Origin: Marthasterias glacialis
Lineage: Eukaryota > Echinodermata > Asteroidea > Forcipulatida > Asteriidae
DNA length: 64,000 nucleotides
Assembly (NCBI GenBank): GCA_911728455.2
Contig: OU452233.1
Coordinates: forward strand, 18,313,926-18,377,925
Reading direction: 5' to 3'
A program made the translations under genes and the position numbers. Below, in pieces: positions 1 through 23,500 of this stretch. The notes under the pieces were generated by a model. The model made no database searches. It was not told the DNA's origin and was given only the letters and a program-made list of their open reading frames with translations. The stretch's first letter is position 1, and every line of letters starts with the position of its first letter.

Positions 1-102
1 GGAGAGTTGACGTTTGTAAGGTTTAACTTATGAGGGAAAAACTTTGGATCCATAAAAATTAAACAACTTCTCGATACTTTTTTTCCCCCTGCCACGCTTT
101 AG

Positions 103-11712
<11,610 letters not shown>

Positions 11713-11714
11713 TG

Positions 11715-12040
11715 TCAGAACCACACTAGAGCGGACTCGAGCTCTGGTGTTTCTGAACAGCAGAGTGTGGGTTCAAGTCCTGGTCTTGACACTTGTGTCC
11801 TCAGGCAAGGCACTTCAACGATTATTGCTTCGTCTTCGGATGGGACGTGATGCTATTGGTCTCGTGCGTTGTGTAACGCACATAAAAAAAACCAGTACAC
11901 TTACTGTAAAGAGAAGGGGTTTGCCCCGGTGTTTCTGGCATGGTCCGACAGAAATATGCACCACCTCAACTTGTGTCCCTTTCAAGTCGTTGTATAATAG
12001 TTGCCTTTGTTTCATTAACAAGATCCAAAAACTGAGGTAG
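11715..12040 (+). mobile_element. SINE group B in the ABCC4 3'UTR
   Basis: Starts within a few bases of the ABCC4 stop codon. Contains GAGTGTGGGTTCAAGTCC (B box), CTTGACACTTGTGTCCTCAG, CTTACTGTAAAGAGAAGGGG and TTTGCCCCGGTGTTTCTGG, as in the copy at 27490. Confidence 0.55.
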
Positions 12041-12109
12041 TTGGGCACCAGGAGTGTCATTTACGACAGAGGTATTATAGATATCATACTTTTGTTATTA
12101 TTATTTATA

Positions 12110-12250
12110 ATTTGGTTTGCGTTGATATGTTGTAAGCACTGTATACTCGGTGCTTTCCACAAGTCCTGTGGAAAAAAATCCACAGGCAACCACTCCAGAA
12201 CAGGTGTCTTGCTACTAGACCATCGAGCATGCTCGATGACAAGAGGCCAG
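12110..12250 (-). mobile_element. SINE group A, truncated antisense copy
   Basis: Contains GTAAGCACTGTATACTCGG and AAAAAATCCACAGGCAACC plus an A-box-side remnant CTACTAGACCATCGAG. The B box is decayed. Confidence 0.5.
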
Positions 12251-13896
12251 TACAAATCCTATATACTATCAGCAAATAATATATTAATAATAGTTGTAAT
12301 ACTTGCTTCGAGGTTAAAGAATATTTTATTTTTTTCCTGCATCTGGGTGTGATGGGGGGTGGGGAGGCAGGCACTGATATAGCTTTTTATGCGTTGTTGT
12401 AGGAAGAAAACTCGGTGGTACTCGTCAAGTTTCTTCCAACGGACTGCCTCCCCCTTGGAATTCACTATCTGTATCCTGCTTCTCCGACTCTTATAACCTG
12501 TCCCAATTCAAACGCAAGAGGGTGCAATACAAATTCATTTTTTAAAGTACAGAAATATTTCAAAACATTAGGAATACAATTTTTTTCAAAAAGAAAACTT
12601 CTGTCACTTATTACATTGTAAAATTTGTCAATAAAAACACCTCTCAAAAGTTGTAGATTAACTGCTTTATTAGAAGCCTAATTGCATCTGGTTTACCACA
12701 CTATTTCTATGGGTTGACCCCCAATCTACCCCCAAATGGCGCCCTCTTGCAGTCAAAAATAAGGCCTATATCTTTCTGCCCTTAAATTTCATCTTCTATC
12801 TTTCTCCCATTTGAGCCCTCACCACGAGTGGCCTATTTTAGGGCCTTGTGATTGGCAACTTCCTGGCAAAAAACAAACAGTAATATTAATGACTCACTCC
12901 ACGGCAGTGAAGTTAATCACGAGAAGTCCCCTCGATCCACTAAGCACAAGAACATGTTATAGTAGTCCTGGCCGATTTCCTACCTCCCCAGGTAGTACTT
13001 AATAAGCAGGACAGTTCTTTTCAGAACTAAGTTGTCCCCCCCCCCCCCCCCCCCCGAATTCCGAAATTTACTCCACGGTAGTAGAATAACTAGGACAAGT
13101 TCTCACAAGAATGACCTACACAGCAAAGTAGATATATACAGACGTTACCGCATACCGAATAGTATTAATATATATCCCCGAAGCAATTATTACGACTATT
13201 AAAAAGCTATAACTTGTCTTTCATTTTGTTTTGTTGTGTTGTGTGGTGAAATTATATATTGTGTTCTTTGAGTAATACATGCATTTGAGAATGTCAGTTT
13301 CTGAAGCTTGATTTAAATTGTAGTTATATTTACGGGCTTTGTTGTGGAATTGCGCTACTGTGTATCTTGGTAACCATGGTAACAGAGCTCCCAGCAGGAC
13401 CAATACCAGGGAACATATAAATGTGTATCGTAAACTATTTAACATAAAAAACATCCAGGGTTTGCCGTTAAACTTTTTAAGGGACTAGCCAGGACCAGCC
13501 AAGTTGTCATTTTACCGGTCGGTCGGCTTTCTCACTGATCCACACAAGGTTTCTTATCAACATTGTCGTTGGTATGGCAATGGTAATTTTGAAGAAATAT
13601 AAACAATCAGTGTTTGACATTAGCCGTGGGACGTAATAAAGTAGTCAGTTGGAATCAGTTGGACTGAGATTTGATTGGTCCTTGGGTGTTTCAACTAGCG
13701 TTTAGCCAGCGGACCACTGTTAGGGAAGAACGCTGATCTGAGGCCACGGAGGTACAGCCTCTGTTGCCCTGGTCTTGGCCTTGGTGACCTTTCAACAATT
13801 TCCCACGGACTGAAGATTTTCAAATGGCCTTGTCCTCTCATAGGTGAAATTCTGGACCTGGAATTCAACAAAGAATATCAAGGTTATCACAAACTA

Positions 13897-14069
13897 TAGA
13901 CCTTATGCACATGACGTCATTTGAGTAGGGCGCCCTCGTCTAGAGGTCAAAATGAGGTTGTTCATTTGACAATCCTGTTGGCCGCGCGTACAAACCTCTG
14001 CGTTTCCATTGTTACATCATCGATTTACCTCTAAGATGGCGGCGTGATGACGTCAATGCATAAGGTCTA
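13897..14069. mobile_element. TA-flanked MITE, TAGACCTTATGCA family, copy 1
   Basis: Terminal inverted repeats TAGACCTTATGCACATGACG / CGTCAATGCATAAGGTCTA, flanked by TA on both sides, as expected for Tc1/mariner-type insertion. The interior contains CAAGATGGCGG-like sequence near the right arm. Confidence 0.7.
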
Positions 14070-15342
14070 TTCCCTAACGTACCCAAACTTAAATGCAGCT
14101 TAAAAGTGCCTTATGTATGTATTGGTTCAATGGTCGATACCATGCCCGAAATTTCATCTGTTTGAGAGGGCAAGTCCATTTTCATTTTGCAGAGGGCACT
14201 TCCATTGTAAAACCTTTTTAAGTCTGTGGGAAACTTTTGAAGGGGCATCAAGTCACCATACCTGTGATAAATGTGTTTATGAAGTGAGAAGGGTAATATT
14301 TTGATACACAAAATGTGAAAAGGTGCATATTTATTAAAATTTAGAAAAACCTGTTCAAAATGTCTTTAGTTGCCATTAGCAGCCTATAACCTATATTTTT
14401 TGAACACAAACTTTAAAAAGAAATAACTATGTTTAGGTAGAAGAGACAGTGGGAGGCCAGTAGGAGTTCAGACCTCAACTTTGAGATTTCTTGTAATGTG
14501 TATTAACATAATGCAAACGTTTATTTTATCAGTATTATATTTGCTTGGCCAACTCACCTGTTTGTCTTTATTTGTTCTTCTATTTAAAGTACTGAAAATA
14601 TATTAAGGAACATAACTATGTACTTCTTTTACATCCTCTGTGACAATTCACAGATATTTTATTTAAACCTTGCTGTATTTAAAACAGTCGGCTTTATGTA
14701 AGTTGCAAAGTTGATATGAAATGGGAAAAGTGTTTAATATTAAGACGTTTCGTTTTGTACTAGATAGTTTCTATATAGAGCTATCTTATGTAACTATGTA
14801 ACCTTTGTTTAAAAAAAATTGACCTTGAACATTCTAGTTCATTTCTGGCACGCCAGTTCACACTGGTCATACAGGAAATTTTACATTTTGTGTCTTAATT
14901 CCACATAAATTCAAGAGTTAATACCAATAACAGCTTAATAAGTTTGGAGATGAGCCCCCTTTCTCCATATGAAAAGTTGATAAAAATCAGACAGTGCAAT
15001 CTCCATAAAATATCAGATTTAATGTCTTTGTACATTTGGCTGTGTACGAATTGTGCCTGCAGGAAGGCTAGGCTTTGCGGCTCTTTTTTATGTGATGTCA
15101 CAGGTCACATGGTCTAGTCAGTAGGTTTTGTACCAGTCGTCTTGAAAATGTTTTTCTAAGACCTGAAATTTGTCATTTATGTAAGGTACATTGTAGTTGT
15201 TCTTGGTATTTTACAGTTTCTCTTGCCTTGCATAAGACAATTATATCAAAACAAAACAGAGTATAACTTGTAAAAAAGCATGGACCAACCCAAAGCAGTG
15301 AGCCAAAAAGTGTTACTGTCCACACAGATCCTTGTCATTTGA

Positions 15343-15477
15343 TAGACCTTATGCATTCGCCGCCATCTTTGAGGTCAGGCGCAGCATCGATTGTGCACTG
15401 TAGCTGTTTTGACCTCAGCGTGAGGGTGTCCTTTCCCGTACTAAATGCTCGTAGTAATGTCATATGCATAAGGTCTA
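15343..15477. mobile_element. TA-flanked MITE, TAGACCTTATGCA family, copy 2
   Basis: Same ends (TAGACCTTATGCA / TGCATAAGGTCTA) in a shorter copy of about 135 bp with CGCCGCCATCTTTGAGG in its left part. Confidence 0.7.
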
Positions 15478-16121
15478 TTGGTGGAACACAGTGTCACGTG
15501 TCGTCCTTTATTTTGCCATGTTTTACTGTCTATAATTGTAGGATGGTGAATATTATCACATCATGCATATGTGGCTGTTTTAACTCCGCGTATGGTGCTA
15601 TTTAAGCTGGGCATCAAGTTTGCTTTTAAAGATAAATTTGTATTATGTGCGCTTGTGGAATGCAGAGAAATATACATGTAGCGAGTTTGTGTCCCAAGGT
15701 TGGTGTCTGCATGGAGTCGTCCACGTTGTTTAGAGGGAGTTTATAGAATCTTCAGGGTATGGAGTGGATGAGGAAGCGTGTCTATTTTGTGTATATGATT
15801 GTGAAAAAAATTCAAATGGCAAGGATCTATGTTTGAGTTTATGAAACAAATATTGAATGCATTTGTTGCAGAATATAATCACTCGGTGATATCTGGCTTT
15901 TCCATTTCACCTTGTGATTATATTCTGAGACAGTGCACTCAGATGCATCAAATATTTGTATATTATTTTGAACATTCCCAGGCCTGTTATTTCATGGGGG
16001 CAACTGCTTCATGCCCCCTGGTCAATACCTTGTTGCCTCATTGAAGCGCCCTTTAGCAAGGAAAAACTGCCTTGCCCTTAGCATGAAGTACTAGGCCTAC
16101 ATTCGTTGTAGGACAACCGAC

Positions 16122-16366
16122 TGATCCATTAAGCCCCGCCCCCATAAACATATTGACCAATCACAGCATTGGCTACATCACCAATTGTACACATGGGCAG
16201 CACCATGTGCGTCTCTTCAATGCCACACTGCACGAAAAGAATGCGCACGCTATAAGTACGAGCACACTTTTACATTTTTCAATAGGATTTTATCGTGTTG
16301 GACTTTTAGTGGTATAGGCCAAGGCTGTGATTGGTCAACACATAAGGGGCGGGGCTTCATGGATCC
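16122..16366. mobile_element. MITE with GATCCATTAAGCCCCGCC ends
   Basis: Inverted ends: left TGATCCATTAAGCCCCGCC then TTGACCAATCACAGCATTGG; right GGCTGTGATTGGTCAACAC then GGGGCGGGGCTTCATGGATC. The arms carry GC-box and inverted CCAAT-like words, which mimic promoter motifs but are explained by the repeat. Confidence 0.65.
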
Positions 16367-16610
16367 GTCTATTAGAAGACATTTTGTCATGTAGCTTACG
16401 CAGTACATTAGGTTTTTAAACTAAATTTTTGTAAACAAAAGTAATCGAACAATGAATAATTACGCGAGCTTAATTGGTAAAATAAAGAAACCATAATTTA
16501 CAAAGTAATACTTGGTTAACGTGGATGGATGCATGTATCTGCAACAGAATCGAAATTTTTTTTGAAGTAAACAGAATAGTGCACTTTAAAGGGTAGACCT
16601 GATACTTCAC

Positions 16611-16850
16611 GGAGGCAAAGAAGGCACTTGCCTCCGTTGCCCAGGTCATTCCGTTGGTGCCCTTAAAATGTTCCAATACAAATTTACAATTTCCTCATAG
16701 AGGTGCCCTTTATCAAGAAGAAAATGCCTCTGGTGCCCTTGAAATAATCCAACAGAAATTTACAATTTCCTCCTACGAGGTGCCCTTTATCAAGAAGAAA
16801 ATGCCTCGGTGCCCTTGCCCTTTCAAGAACGAAGCAATCAGGCCTGAAAG
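16611..16850 (+). repeat. Dispersed repeat with GGTGCCCTT words; parent of the 21-bp minisatellite
   Basis: Contains CATTCCGTTGGTGCCCTT, then TCCAATACAAATTTACAATT, an internal duplication GAGGTGCCCTTTATCAAGAA (twice), and an end TTCAAGAACGAAGCAATCAG. The same order flanks the minisatellite at 61536-62915. Diverged relatives lie at 13740-13875, 22455-22615 and 34310-34390. Confidence 0.6.
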
Positions 16851-17189
16851 GGGTCCCTTATTGTTTGCATAAGGGCCATTGCAATTTTACAGGCAACCAG
16901 TTCCAGGCAATCTCCAAGAAGAAAAGGCAGTCACATTTCAATTTTCACATAATTTTCTTGAGGGTTGTGAGACATCGTTAGAAAAATAACTCCTGTTTTA
17001 CTAAAGTGTTCCTTTTCCTTGCAGTGCAGTTGGTTGCCTCTATATTGCCAGTACAAATTGCCCTGTGTGACAAGGCCCTAAGACTTACATAATCTACACG
17101 TACAGCGAGATTATCAATTCATGTTACGAAAAGTTCGCATGAAGAAACATTTCTGCATCCAGGCAATGGGTTTAACGCTCCCACTCCTG

Positions 17190-17500
17190 GTAATACTTTC
17201 AATAATGGTTAAGTGTCTTGCTTAAAGCCGTAGGTCCCGTGTGTTGTGTAATGCATGTAAAAGAACCCATTGCACTTATTGGAAACAGAAGGGGTTTGCC
17301 TCGATGTTCCTGGTTTGATCGGCTGCAGATTGCGCCGCAGCACCTTTTAAACCGTTAGGCATGTTAGGCCTAAGTGGTACGTAATGGAACAGGTCTCATA
17401 CTTTATAACATAATTCCCCATACCTGGCAGGAAAAAAGACCGAGGTGTAAGATGAAGCGCTATGATAACTGCGTATTATTGTTACTATTATTATTATCAT
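17190..17500 (+). mobile_element. SINE group B, partial, downstream of WDR53
   Basis: Carries AAGTGTCTTGCTTAAAG, TGTAAAAGAACCCATTGCAC, AGAAGGGGTTTGCC, TGCGCCGCAGCACCTTTTAA, and a tail AAGCGCTATGATAACTG plus (TTA)n. The tRNA head is missing. A fragment of the 115-bp repeat follows. Confidence 0.5.
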
Positions 17501-17546
17501 TCAAAACCTTGAATGGTCAGACAATAAGTGGATCAATGTTCATTCA

Positions 17547-18704
17547 TTACAGCCAGTGATATACCGATAGATTTTCTGAAACATCTGCCACCAAAACCAT
17601 ATTTTGGCCACCTGATGAGTGTATGGGTCTAACCCAGTTTATCTTCTCCTTGTGTTTAAGACTAACAATCGGCAATCTTTTACTCGCCGAGGCTGCCGCA
17701 CAGTCATTATCTGTACTCTCTCTTAACTTTTCAGTTCTAACTTCCTTGGTTTCAACTTTGAACGTAACTTCGGTATTTTTAGAAGTCTGACAGTCGGTGC
17801 TTTCCGCAGGTTTTTCTTCTGTTACATCTTGAGGATGATTTTGCTTTTTGTCTGACTTGACATGTAGATCCCAGAGCAACAGCCTGCAATCGTTCCCTGC
17901 TGTTAAGAGTAAATCTTGACTTTTCCCTGGAATGTCAGGCATGAAGCAAACTTGTGTCACGCCCAGGGTGTGTCCGGCCAAAGCTTGTCTCGGCAACAAG
18001 TTTCTCTTTCCCTTCCTCTCAAGGAGTTGCACTTGTCCGTTCTCGAGCCCACACACGAGCAGATTACCATCCCATGAGAATTTGACAGAATGAATGAATG
18101 GTGGGTTGATGGTGTAAGGGCTCGCAGCTTCATCCCTACTTTCTTCGGCCGAAACCAACTCTTGCATGTTTACCGACACTAGAGGGCGCCCTTTAGAGAT
18201 GTCCCAGGTGTTGACCAGGCAGTCAAATCCACCGGATGCCATCTCGCGGGGAACCTGCGGATGGAATGCAACACTAGAGCAAATATTATCATGCCCCTTT
18301 AGTGTCTTGAACACCTTTCGATTTTGCACATCAATGATTTTCACAACTCCATCGTCGTCACACGCTGCTAGAAATGCATCTTTAGGATCAATGGCGAGCT
18401 GGTTGATGTCATCCTTATTGTACGCAAATCGAGCCATTGAGGAATCCAATGGACAGCGGATATCAAATTGTTCAACGACCTCCCCGACTGCGGTGTAAAG
18501 TAATGACGGCTGAGCAGGGGAGAAGCACACGTTGTTGACATCCGACTGGCTTGGAAAAGTCCGCTTTGAGACGATCTTTCCATCAGGGCTCCACAGGCAT
18601 ATCTCCCCTCCTTCTCCCCCTGATGCCACATGGCCATCTTTGTTGGCATCTACGCAGAGTACTGTCTGGGTGTGGCCTTGTGTCCACAAAGTTTTAAGCT
18701 CCAT
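17547..18704 (-). CDS. WDR53: WD repeat-containing protein 53
   Basis: A 385-residue WD40 propeller, single coding exon, matching the WDR53 family (human about 358 residues). WDR53 has been reported among candidate DDB1-binding adaptors of CUL4 ubiquitin ligases (family knowledge, not tested here). Seven blades are visible, starting with GHTQTVLCVDANKDGHVASG near residue 10. Family markers include GHDNICSSVAFHPQ, GHTLGVTQVCFMP, LLLTAGNDCRLLLWD and the closing KINWV and NMVLVADVSENLSVY. A charged, low-complexity insertion (about residues 275-335, rich in K, E, T, S) precedes the last blade, as in vertebrates. The first in-frame ATG fits the GHxxxVLC start of blade 1. Stop TAA at 17547-17549. 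It lies head-to-head with glycogenin, with about 1.8 kb between the start codons. Confidence 0.92.
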   Translation of the reverse strand: MELKTLWTQGHTQTVLCVDANKDGHVASGGEGGEICLWSPDGKIVSKRTFPSQSDVNNVCFSPAQPSLLYTAVGEVVEQFDIRCPLDSSMARFAYNKDDINQLAIDPKDAFLAACDDDGVVKIIDVQNRKVFKTLKGHDNICSSVAFHPQVPREMASGGFDCLVNTWDISKGRPLVSVNMQELVSAEESRDEAASPYTINPPFIHSVKFSWDGNLLVCGLENGQVQLLERKGKRNLLPRQALAGHTLGVTQVCFMPDIPGKSQDLLLTAGNDCRLLLWDLHVKSDKKQNHPQDVTEEKPAESTDCQTSKNTEVTFKVETKEVRTEKLRESTDNDCAAASASKRLPIVSLKHKEKINWVRPIHSSGGQNMVLVADVSENLSVYHWL

Positions 18705-18775
18705 GCTTGATTACTACTAGATCATCCTCTTGATGTTTGTCCGAATCGAAGCTGAATCTTTCACACAGAGATGGC

Positions 18776-18990
18776 AAAATACTTTTCACCTGTGTTGAGG
18801 GAAAAATCACTGGTTAAGATACTGGGTTTTTTTCTTCTGAAATACATATTTATCCAGATGTAGAAATGATCAATCAACAACAAAAAATGCCTTTCACTTG
18901 GGGCTAGGCTGAGGCTAGAGTAGTACTACACACCTTGGTGCTTTTCAACCAAGAGAAATCCCCAAGGCCCCTGTGTTTTATAGTGAAACG
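18776..18990 (-). promoter_or_regulatory. Candidate WDR53 promoter and 5'UTR intron
   Basis: On the minus strand, CTATAAAA (18976-18983) lies about 40 bp before a possible donor CCAAG|GTGTGT (exon end 18934). A good acceptor, TTTTTCCCTCAACACAG, ends at 18790, giving a ~144-bp intron and an untranslated exon 2 from 18789. Inferred from motifs only. Confidence 0.3.
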
Positions 18991-20544
18991 TTTGAGCTCG
19001 CTGGAGAGAGAGGACATTTTATAAAATGATAAAATACTTCAAACATTGCCACTTATTAATTATGTGCAGCTTTTCCTGAATGAACAACAGGATGACCGCC
19101 ACTGTGGAGGATTGCACTGACTGAGCATTTTGTAAACAACAAGTGTAATTTGTTGTGTTGAAAATAAAAATAAACACCATGGATGATGGTTACATCTAGA
19201 CCCAGTAACTGGGGCGCTGTACTCCTTTTTTGAGATTTTTGACATTATCTGTAGTACGACAGATAATGTCAAAAATCTCAAAAAAGGAGTACAGCGTCCC
19301 AGTTACTGGGTCTAGGTTACATCATCATTTATGTGTATGCATGTATACACACGGGTGGTGTGAATCCAAAACCCCTCTCTCTGGGTATGAACATTTTATG
19401 ATTTTTAAAAAAATATATTCTGGTTATGAAAAAGCTTTAGTCAAAAGGCAAACTTTGATCACAGTTTTCACTAACAAAATCTGACTTCCAGACGAAGAGC
19501 GCCCTCTTGCAATATTTATGGACCATTGTGGTATAAAGGAATGGACAGTCCGACTCCTGAATTAGCTAGCCTAAGTAAGTTTAATTAGTTGCAAATTAAA
19601 GTAACAAAACAAGAACCAAGGTTGTGCATCTAAATCCTATGTCATTTTTACTGCAAAGGTTACAGCTGTTTACATACCAACGGTGACACACAATGAAAAA
19701 ACACCAAAATGTGTCAAATGTTGCACAACTGTTGTGGATTGCGCCCCCACAGCTGTCATAACGTCTGGTTCCTAGTCTGGAAGTGTCAATCCATACGTAA
19801 ACCAAACACAAGTTCGGGCAACTGACTATTTGTTTTAGAAATTTTGCCTCGCTCTGATTCTCATGAGTTTGTGTTGGTGGAAAAGTCCTGCTATTTAGTT
19901 GATACCATGCATAGTTATCAATCAACTGAAGTGGGACATAGTTAATTAATCTTTTTGTTTGGATGCATCAAGTTGCAAGGCGACATCGCCCGCAAAAATC
20001 CACTTACAAATAATTAGACAATAAGTTTAAATTAATTGTAATATAAATATTATTAATGGAGGCTGGAAGCATGATTATATAACTTTTAACGTGTTTATGT
20101 TTATGTGTTTTGTTTGTGTGTTTGTTTGTTTTATTTTGTTGTTTTTTATTGTGTGAAAAATGACCTATCATCTCAAAAACTCAAAGATAAAATTCAAGGC
20201 ATGTCACTTAATCAACTTCCAGTTTATCATTATCTTTCATTGGCTAGAAAAGGGTTTTGACGTGTAATGCATGTATTTATAAATATGTGATTTTAACCAT
20301 TTTGTCTCACCGCAAAAAAATGAGGTTTTAAATTTTGGTTTATTTACTTTTTGCTTCAATAATTAAAAGTCAGACACAAAGGTCACGCCCACTAAACACT
20401 TTGCACGTAGCCCTCGCACAGACGGCAAATTTCACTGGTTTCAAACGTTCAGCTCATCGCACGAATCAGCATCTACTTTTCGTTGGTACTACACACAACC
20501 GAACATGTGGGAATAAATTTCAACAATTCGTGGCATGCGGCAAA
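18991..20544. other. Intergenic region upstream of glycogenin
   Basis: Between the putative WDR53 promoter and the glycogenin start. Contains the hairpin element at 19182-19326 and otherwise AT-rich DNA with no recognised coding exon. The glycogenin promoter should lie in its last few hundred bases; I saw no clear TATA box there. Confidence 0.5.
19182..19326. mobile_element. Near-perfect foldback element (56-bp arms, 6-nt loop)
   Basis: Arms 19197-19252 and 19259-19314 are reverse complements with a single mismatch (GGGGCGC versus GGGACGC), around the loop AGTACG. Weaker pairing continues outward (GATGATG...). Such long tight symmetry fits a recent foldback or MITE copy. Confidence 0.85.
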
Positions 20545-23500
20545 ATGGCGTCTTCTTTAAATAAAGGTGAGTAATTTCTGCTGGGTATGTTTGCTAAGTT
20601 CCTGTTGATTTGGGATTTGAATTTGGAGGGTAAATAACGGAGTTGCTTGGCCTATATCTGGTGTGGTTTTTACAGATTTTAGTAGAGTGTGGCAGAATGA
20701 AAACAGTGATTTTGCAGTGCGTGTTTTCATCATGAGCAGAGTTTCACAGTTTCGTACGTGCACCATTTCCTCCTCGCCCTGTCACTGTCGTCAGTGCCTG
20801 TGTGTACACAGACGCACGTAGACACGACAAACGCAACAGTTCTAACTTCTAATTCTACTCTACTTTCTGAAATTCTGGTGCTAAAAACTGCTAGGCTAGC
20901 TGGTGCTTTTGCCAATAGTTCAGTATTGATCATGATTTTGATGCCCAAAACGATTGAACCATTCAGAATTAATAGTTTTTTGCTGAGGTTATTCGAAAAT
21001 TTTACACAAATTACAGCAATATATACAAATCTATTATAGTAAAGTAAGTAAAAATACAGTTTTCTGGTGAAACCGGTTTCCGATCAGTTAACGATCAGTT
21101 TTTTTAAACCATCTGACCCACCTTTTAACAAGACACTTTTATAGTTCATAACCTGTTGAAATCCTGGAAGTTGCAGTCTTAAATTCTGAAATTTACAGTG
21201 GTGTGTGTGTAAAACCATGGAGGAAGGAAATACAACTACAACTACAAGCAGCATCACCTGTTTCCAATCAGTTCATTGAGCAGTAGTTTCTAGACCTATC
21301 AACTTTTGATACAAGTATTGTCCACACTGTTTTAATAAATTATAAAGCTCTTCTTGAAACTTTATCCTACTTTAAATTAAAGATAATAATTGAATATTTT
21401 TAAATTAAATATAACTGTTTTACTTATATCGGTTACATGTTTGTATTCATTTTTAAAGTATATCCTCCCATCTCCTGTACTTGTTGGCTCTTCTACAGTT
21501 TGATTTGTCAATATAATAAATGATGGAAAAATCACCACATGTACTTGAGAAAAACTTAAATTTTTGCAACTTTGGCATGCCATGCAATCCCACTTATACA
21601 CAGCAACACGTACGTGATCTATCTTTCTACCAAAGGAGAAGAAACTTGATCTACAAGTTGAAACTTCTGAATTTTTGACAATGGATTATATTTTTTTGAC
21701 ACACTTGCTTGATTATCAGTAAAAAAAAAAGTGCATTAGTGATTTATACCGAAATTGAGACTTTTTTATAAAAAGTTTGGATGCCACTATCGACAGGAAA
21801 CTTTATTTTCAACATGTTGAAGCCTGATGATAGCAAAGAGTGTGGATTTTAGAATAGAGGTACTGGTCCCTGTGGATCTCTCCCCTTCTCACAGTAAACG
21901 GGAATCAAAATTGGTGATCGGAAATAGGTGTCGATTGGAAGCCGTCTTAAGAAAAAAAGACACCATTATGTAATTCCGGACCACCGGAGCAAAGGTCGCC
22001 CGGTCATTCAACAACAGAGCGTGGACAGACCACACACATACACACTGTCTTAATGCTTCATTTCACCCACTCAAGGACAAAAAAGGTTTTGATTTTACTC
22101 GCATTTTCTGGCCATTGAGAGGCGATTTTTGTGTAATCCCCTATTATAGACCTTTGACAGAGGCTACTGAGCTGCTCAAGCAATCAGAATACACTAGATT
22201 ACATTGATCTCTATCCACTTTCACAGCATAGGAGGAGGAAATGATCAGTGTTTTTTGTTTTTTGTTTTTTTTCCTCTCATGTCAATCCAAGGGCAGGGTT
22301 TTTCTTGCAATTTCTGTTGAATCACCATGCATTGCTAATGCATAGCTATGCATATTCATGAGTTTTAGGTTTGGAATATGACCATCCCAAATCCTTCGAT
22401 ATCCAATTGTCGAAGGATTTGGAAGGACTGGGGCTGAAAATGTGAAATTACAGGGAGGCCACAGAGGCCATTGTCTTTGTTGCCCTGGCCTAAGCCTTGG
22501 TGCCCTTCAAAAGTTTCCCATTGACTTTAAGATTTTCTGTTGGAAGTGCCCTTTGCAGAATGAAATGGCATTGCCCTCTCAAAGATGAAATTCCAGGCCT
22601 GGCCAGTAGGCCCAAACAACAATGGCTTATCACTGGGTCAGGCATTTCAATCTCATTTGAAATATATGCAGGGCTTGATCTTAACCGAGGCCACCGAGGC
22701 CATTGGCCTCATGCCCTATCGAGTTGGCCAGCATGCCCTTCAGAAAAATTGCACTGTCACTACCAACTTGGCCAGCATGCCCTAGTACAATTTTTTTGAT
22801 TTGGCCAGCAAAGGCCTGCCCCTGTTTTTCTTAAGATCGAGGCCTGTATATATATATATATATTTTTTTAAATGAATTTGAGTGGAGTGACATACATAAA
22901 GGGGGGGATTGTGTGTACAGTGTAGATGCATTCAGTACATGATTCTATCCTATCGCAGGCCAGTACAAGTTATCTATCATTCAAAACCACAGTGGATGAT
23001 ATTGAATGGTCAGGCAGTGGGAGGGTTGACTGTGTGCATTGTATGCATTCATTACATGATATCGTATCGCAGGCCAACACAATTTATCTATCATTCAAAA
23101 CCACAGTGGATGATATTGAATGGTCAGACCCTAGTCAGACATTAATTTGAGAAAACATGCTTCACAAAGTTTTGCATTATTCATGTAGGCACAAACATAC
23201 ATGTAATGTATGTACGATGGAGTTATAATACATAGGTACACATTCATTCATTCAGGCTTATAACGTGTACTCAAGTGCAAAGTGCAACCGTTGAGCAAAG
23301 TCTTTTGTGATTATGGTACAGCATTCATCATGTCATTTTTTGTTAGCAACACGTTCTAATTTTTTCTTAACCTTTGACTGTCTACTGGATTATGGACATC
23401 TAGTTAAAGGGACATCTAGTTAAAGGTACATTACATTACAGAATTGGTATTCATCCAATTTCTTTTTATTAGTATTGGTCTGAAAGCTTACTGATCAGTT

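Larger units (their letters stand above)
11713..17546. other. Intergenic region between ABCC4 and WDR53; repeats only
   Basis: Begins with the ABCC4 3'UTR (SINE inside) and holds SINE group A and B copies, a C20 run (13036-13055), TA-flanked MITEs, GCCCT-rich dispersed repeats (13740-13875, 14140-14265 inverted, 16611-16850) and a GC-box-ended MITE. Much of 14300-15300 and 15500-16100 is AT-rich with nothing I recognise. No exon chain is supported. Confidence 0.6.

Noticed and set aside
13221..13454. A minus-strand 77-residue frame with a hydrophobic start
   Set aside because: No supporting splice sites, no recognised domain, low-complexity AT-rich end; likely chance.
16122..16366. Promoter with GC boxes and CCAAT boxes
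   Set aside because: The motifs lie symmetrically in both arms of a MITE and no gene starts nearby.
19197..19314. A microRNA precursor
   Set aside because: Arms of 56 bp with one mismatch are too perfect and long for a typical animal miRNA hairpin; a foldback element fits better.
20758..21039. A 93-residue plus-strand frame in glycogenin intron 1
   Set aside because: No family resemblance and no splice connection; it ends in AT-rich sequence.
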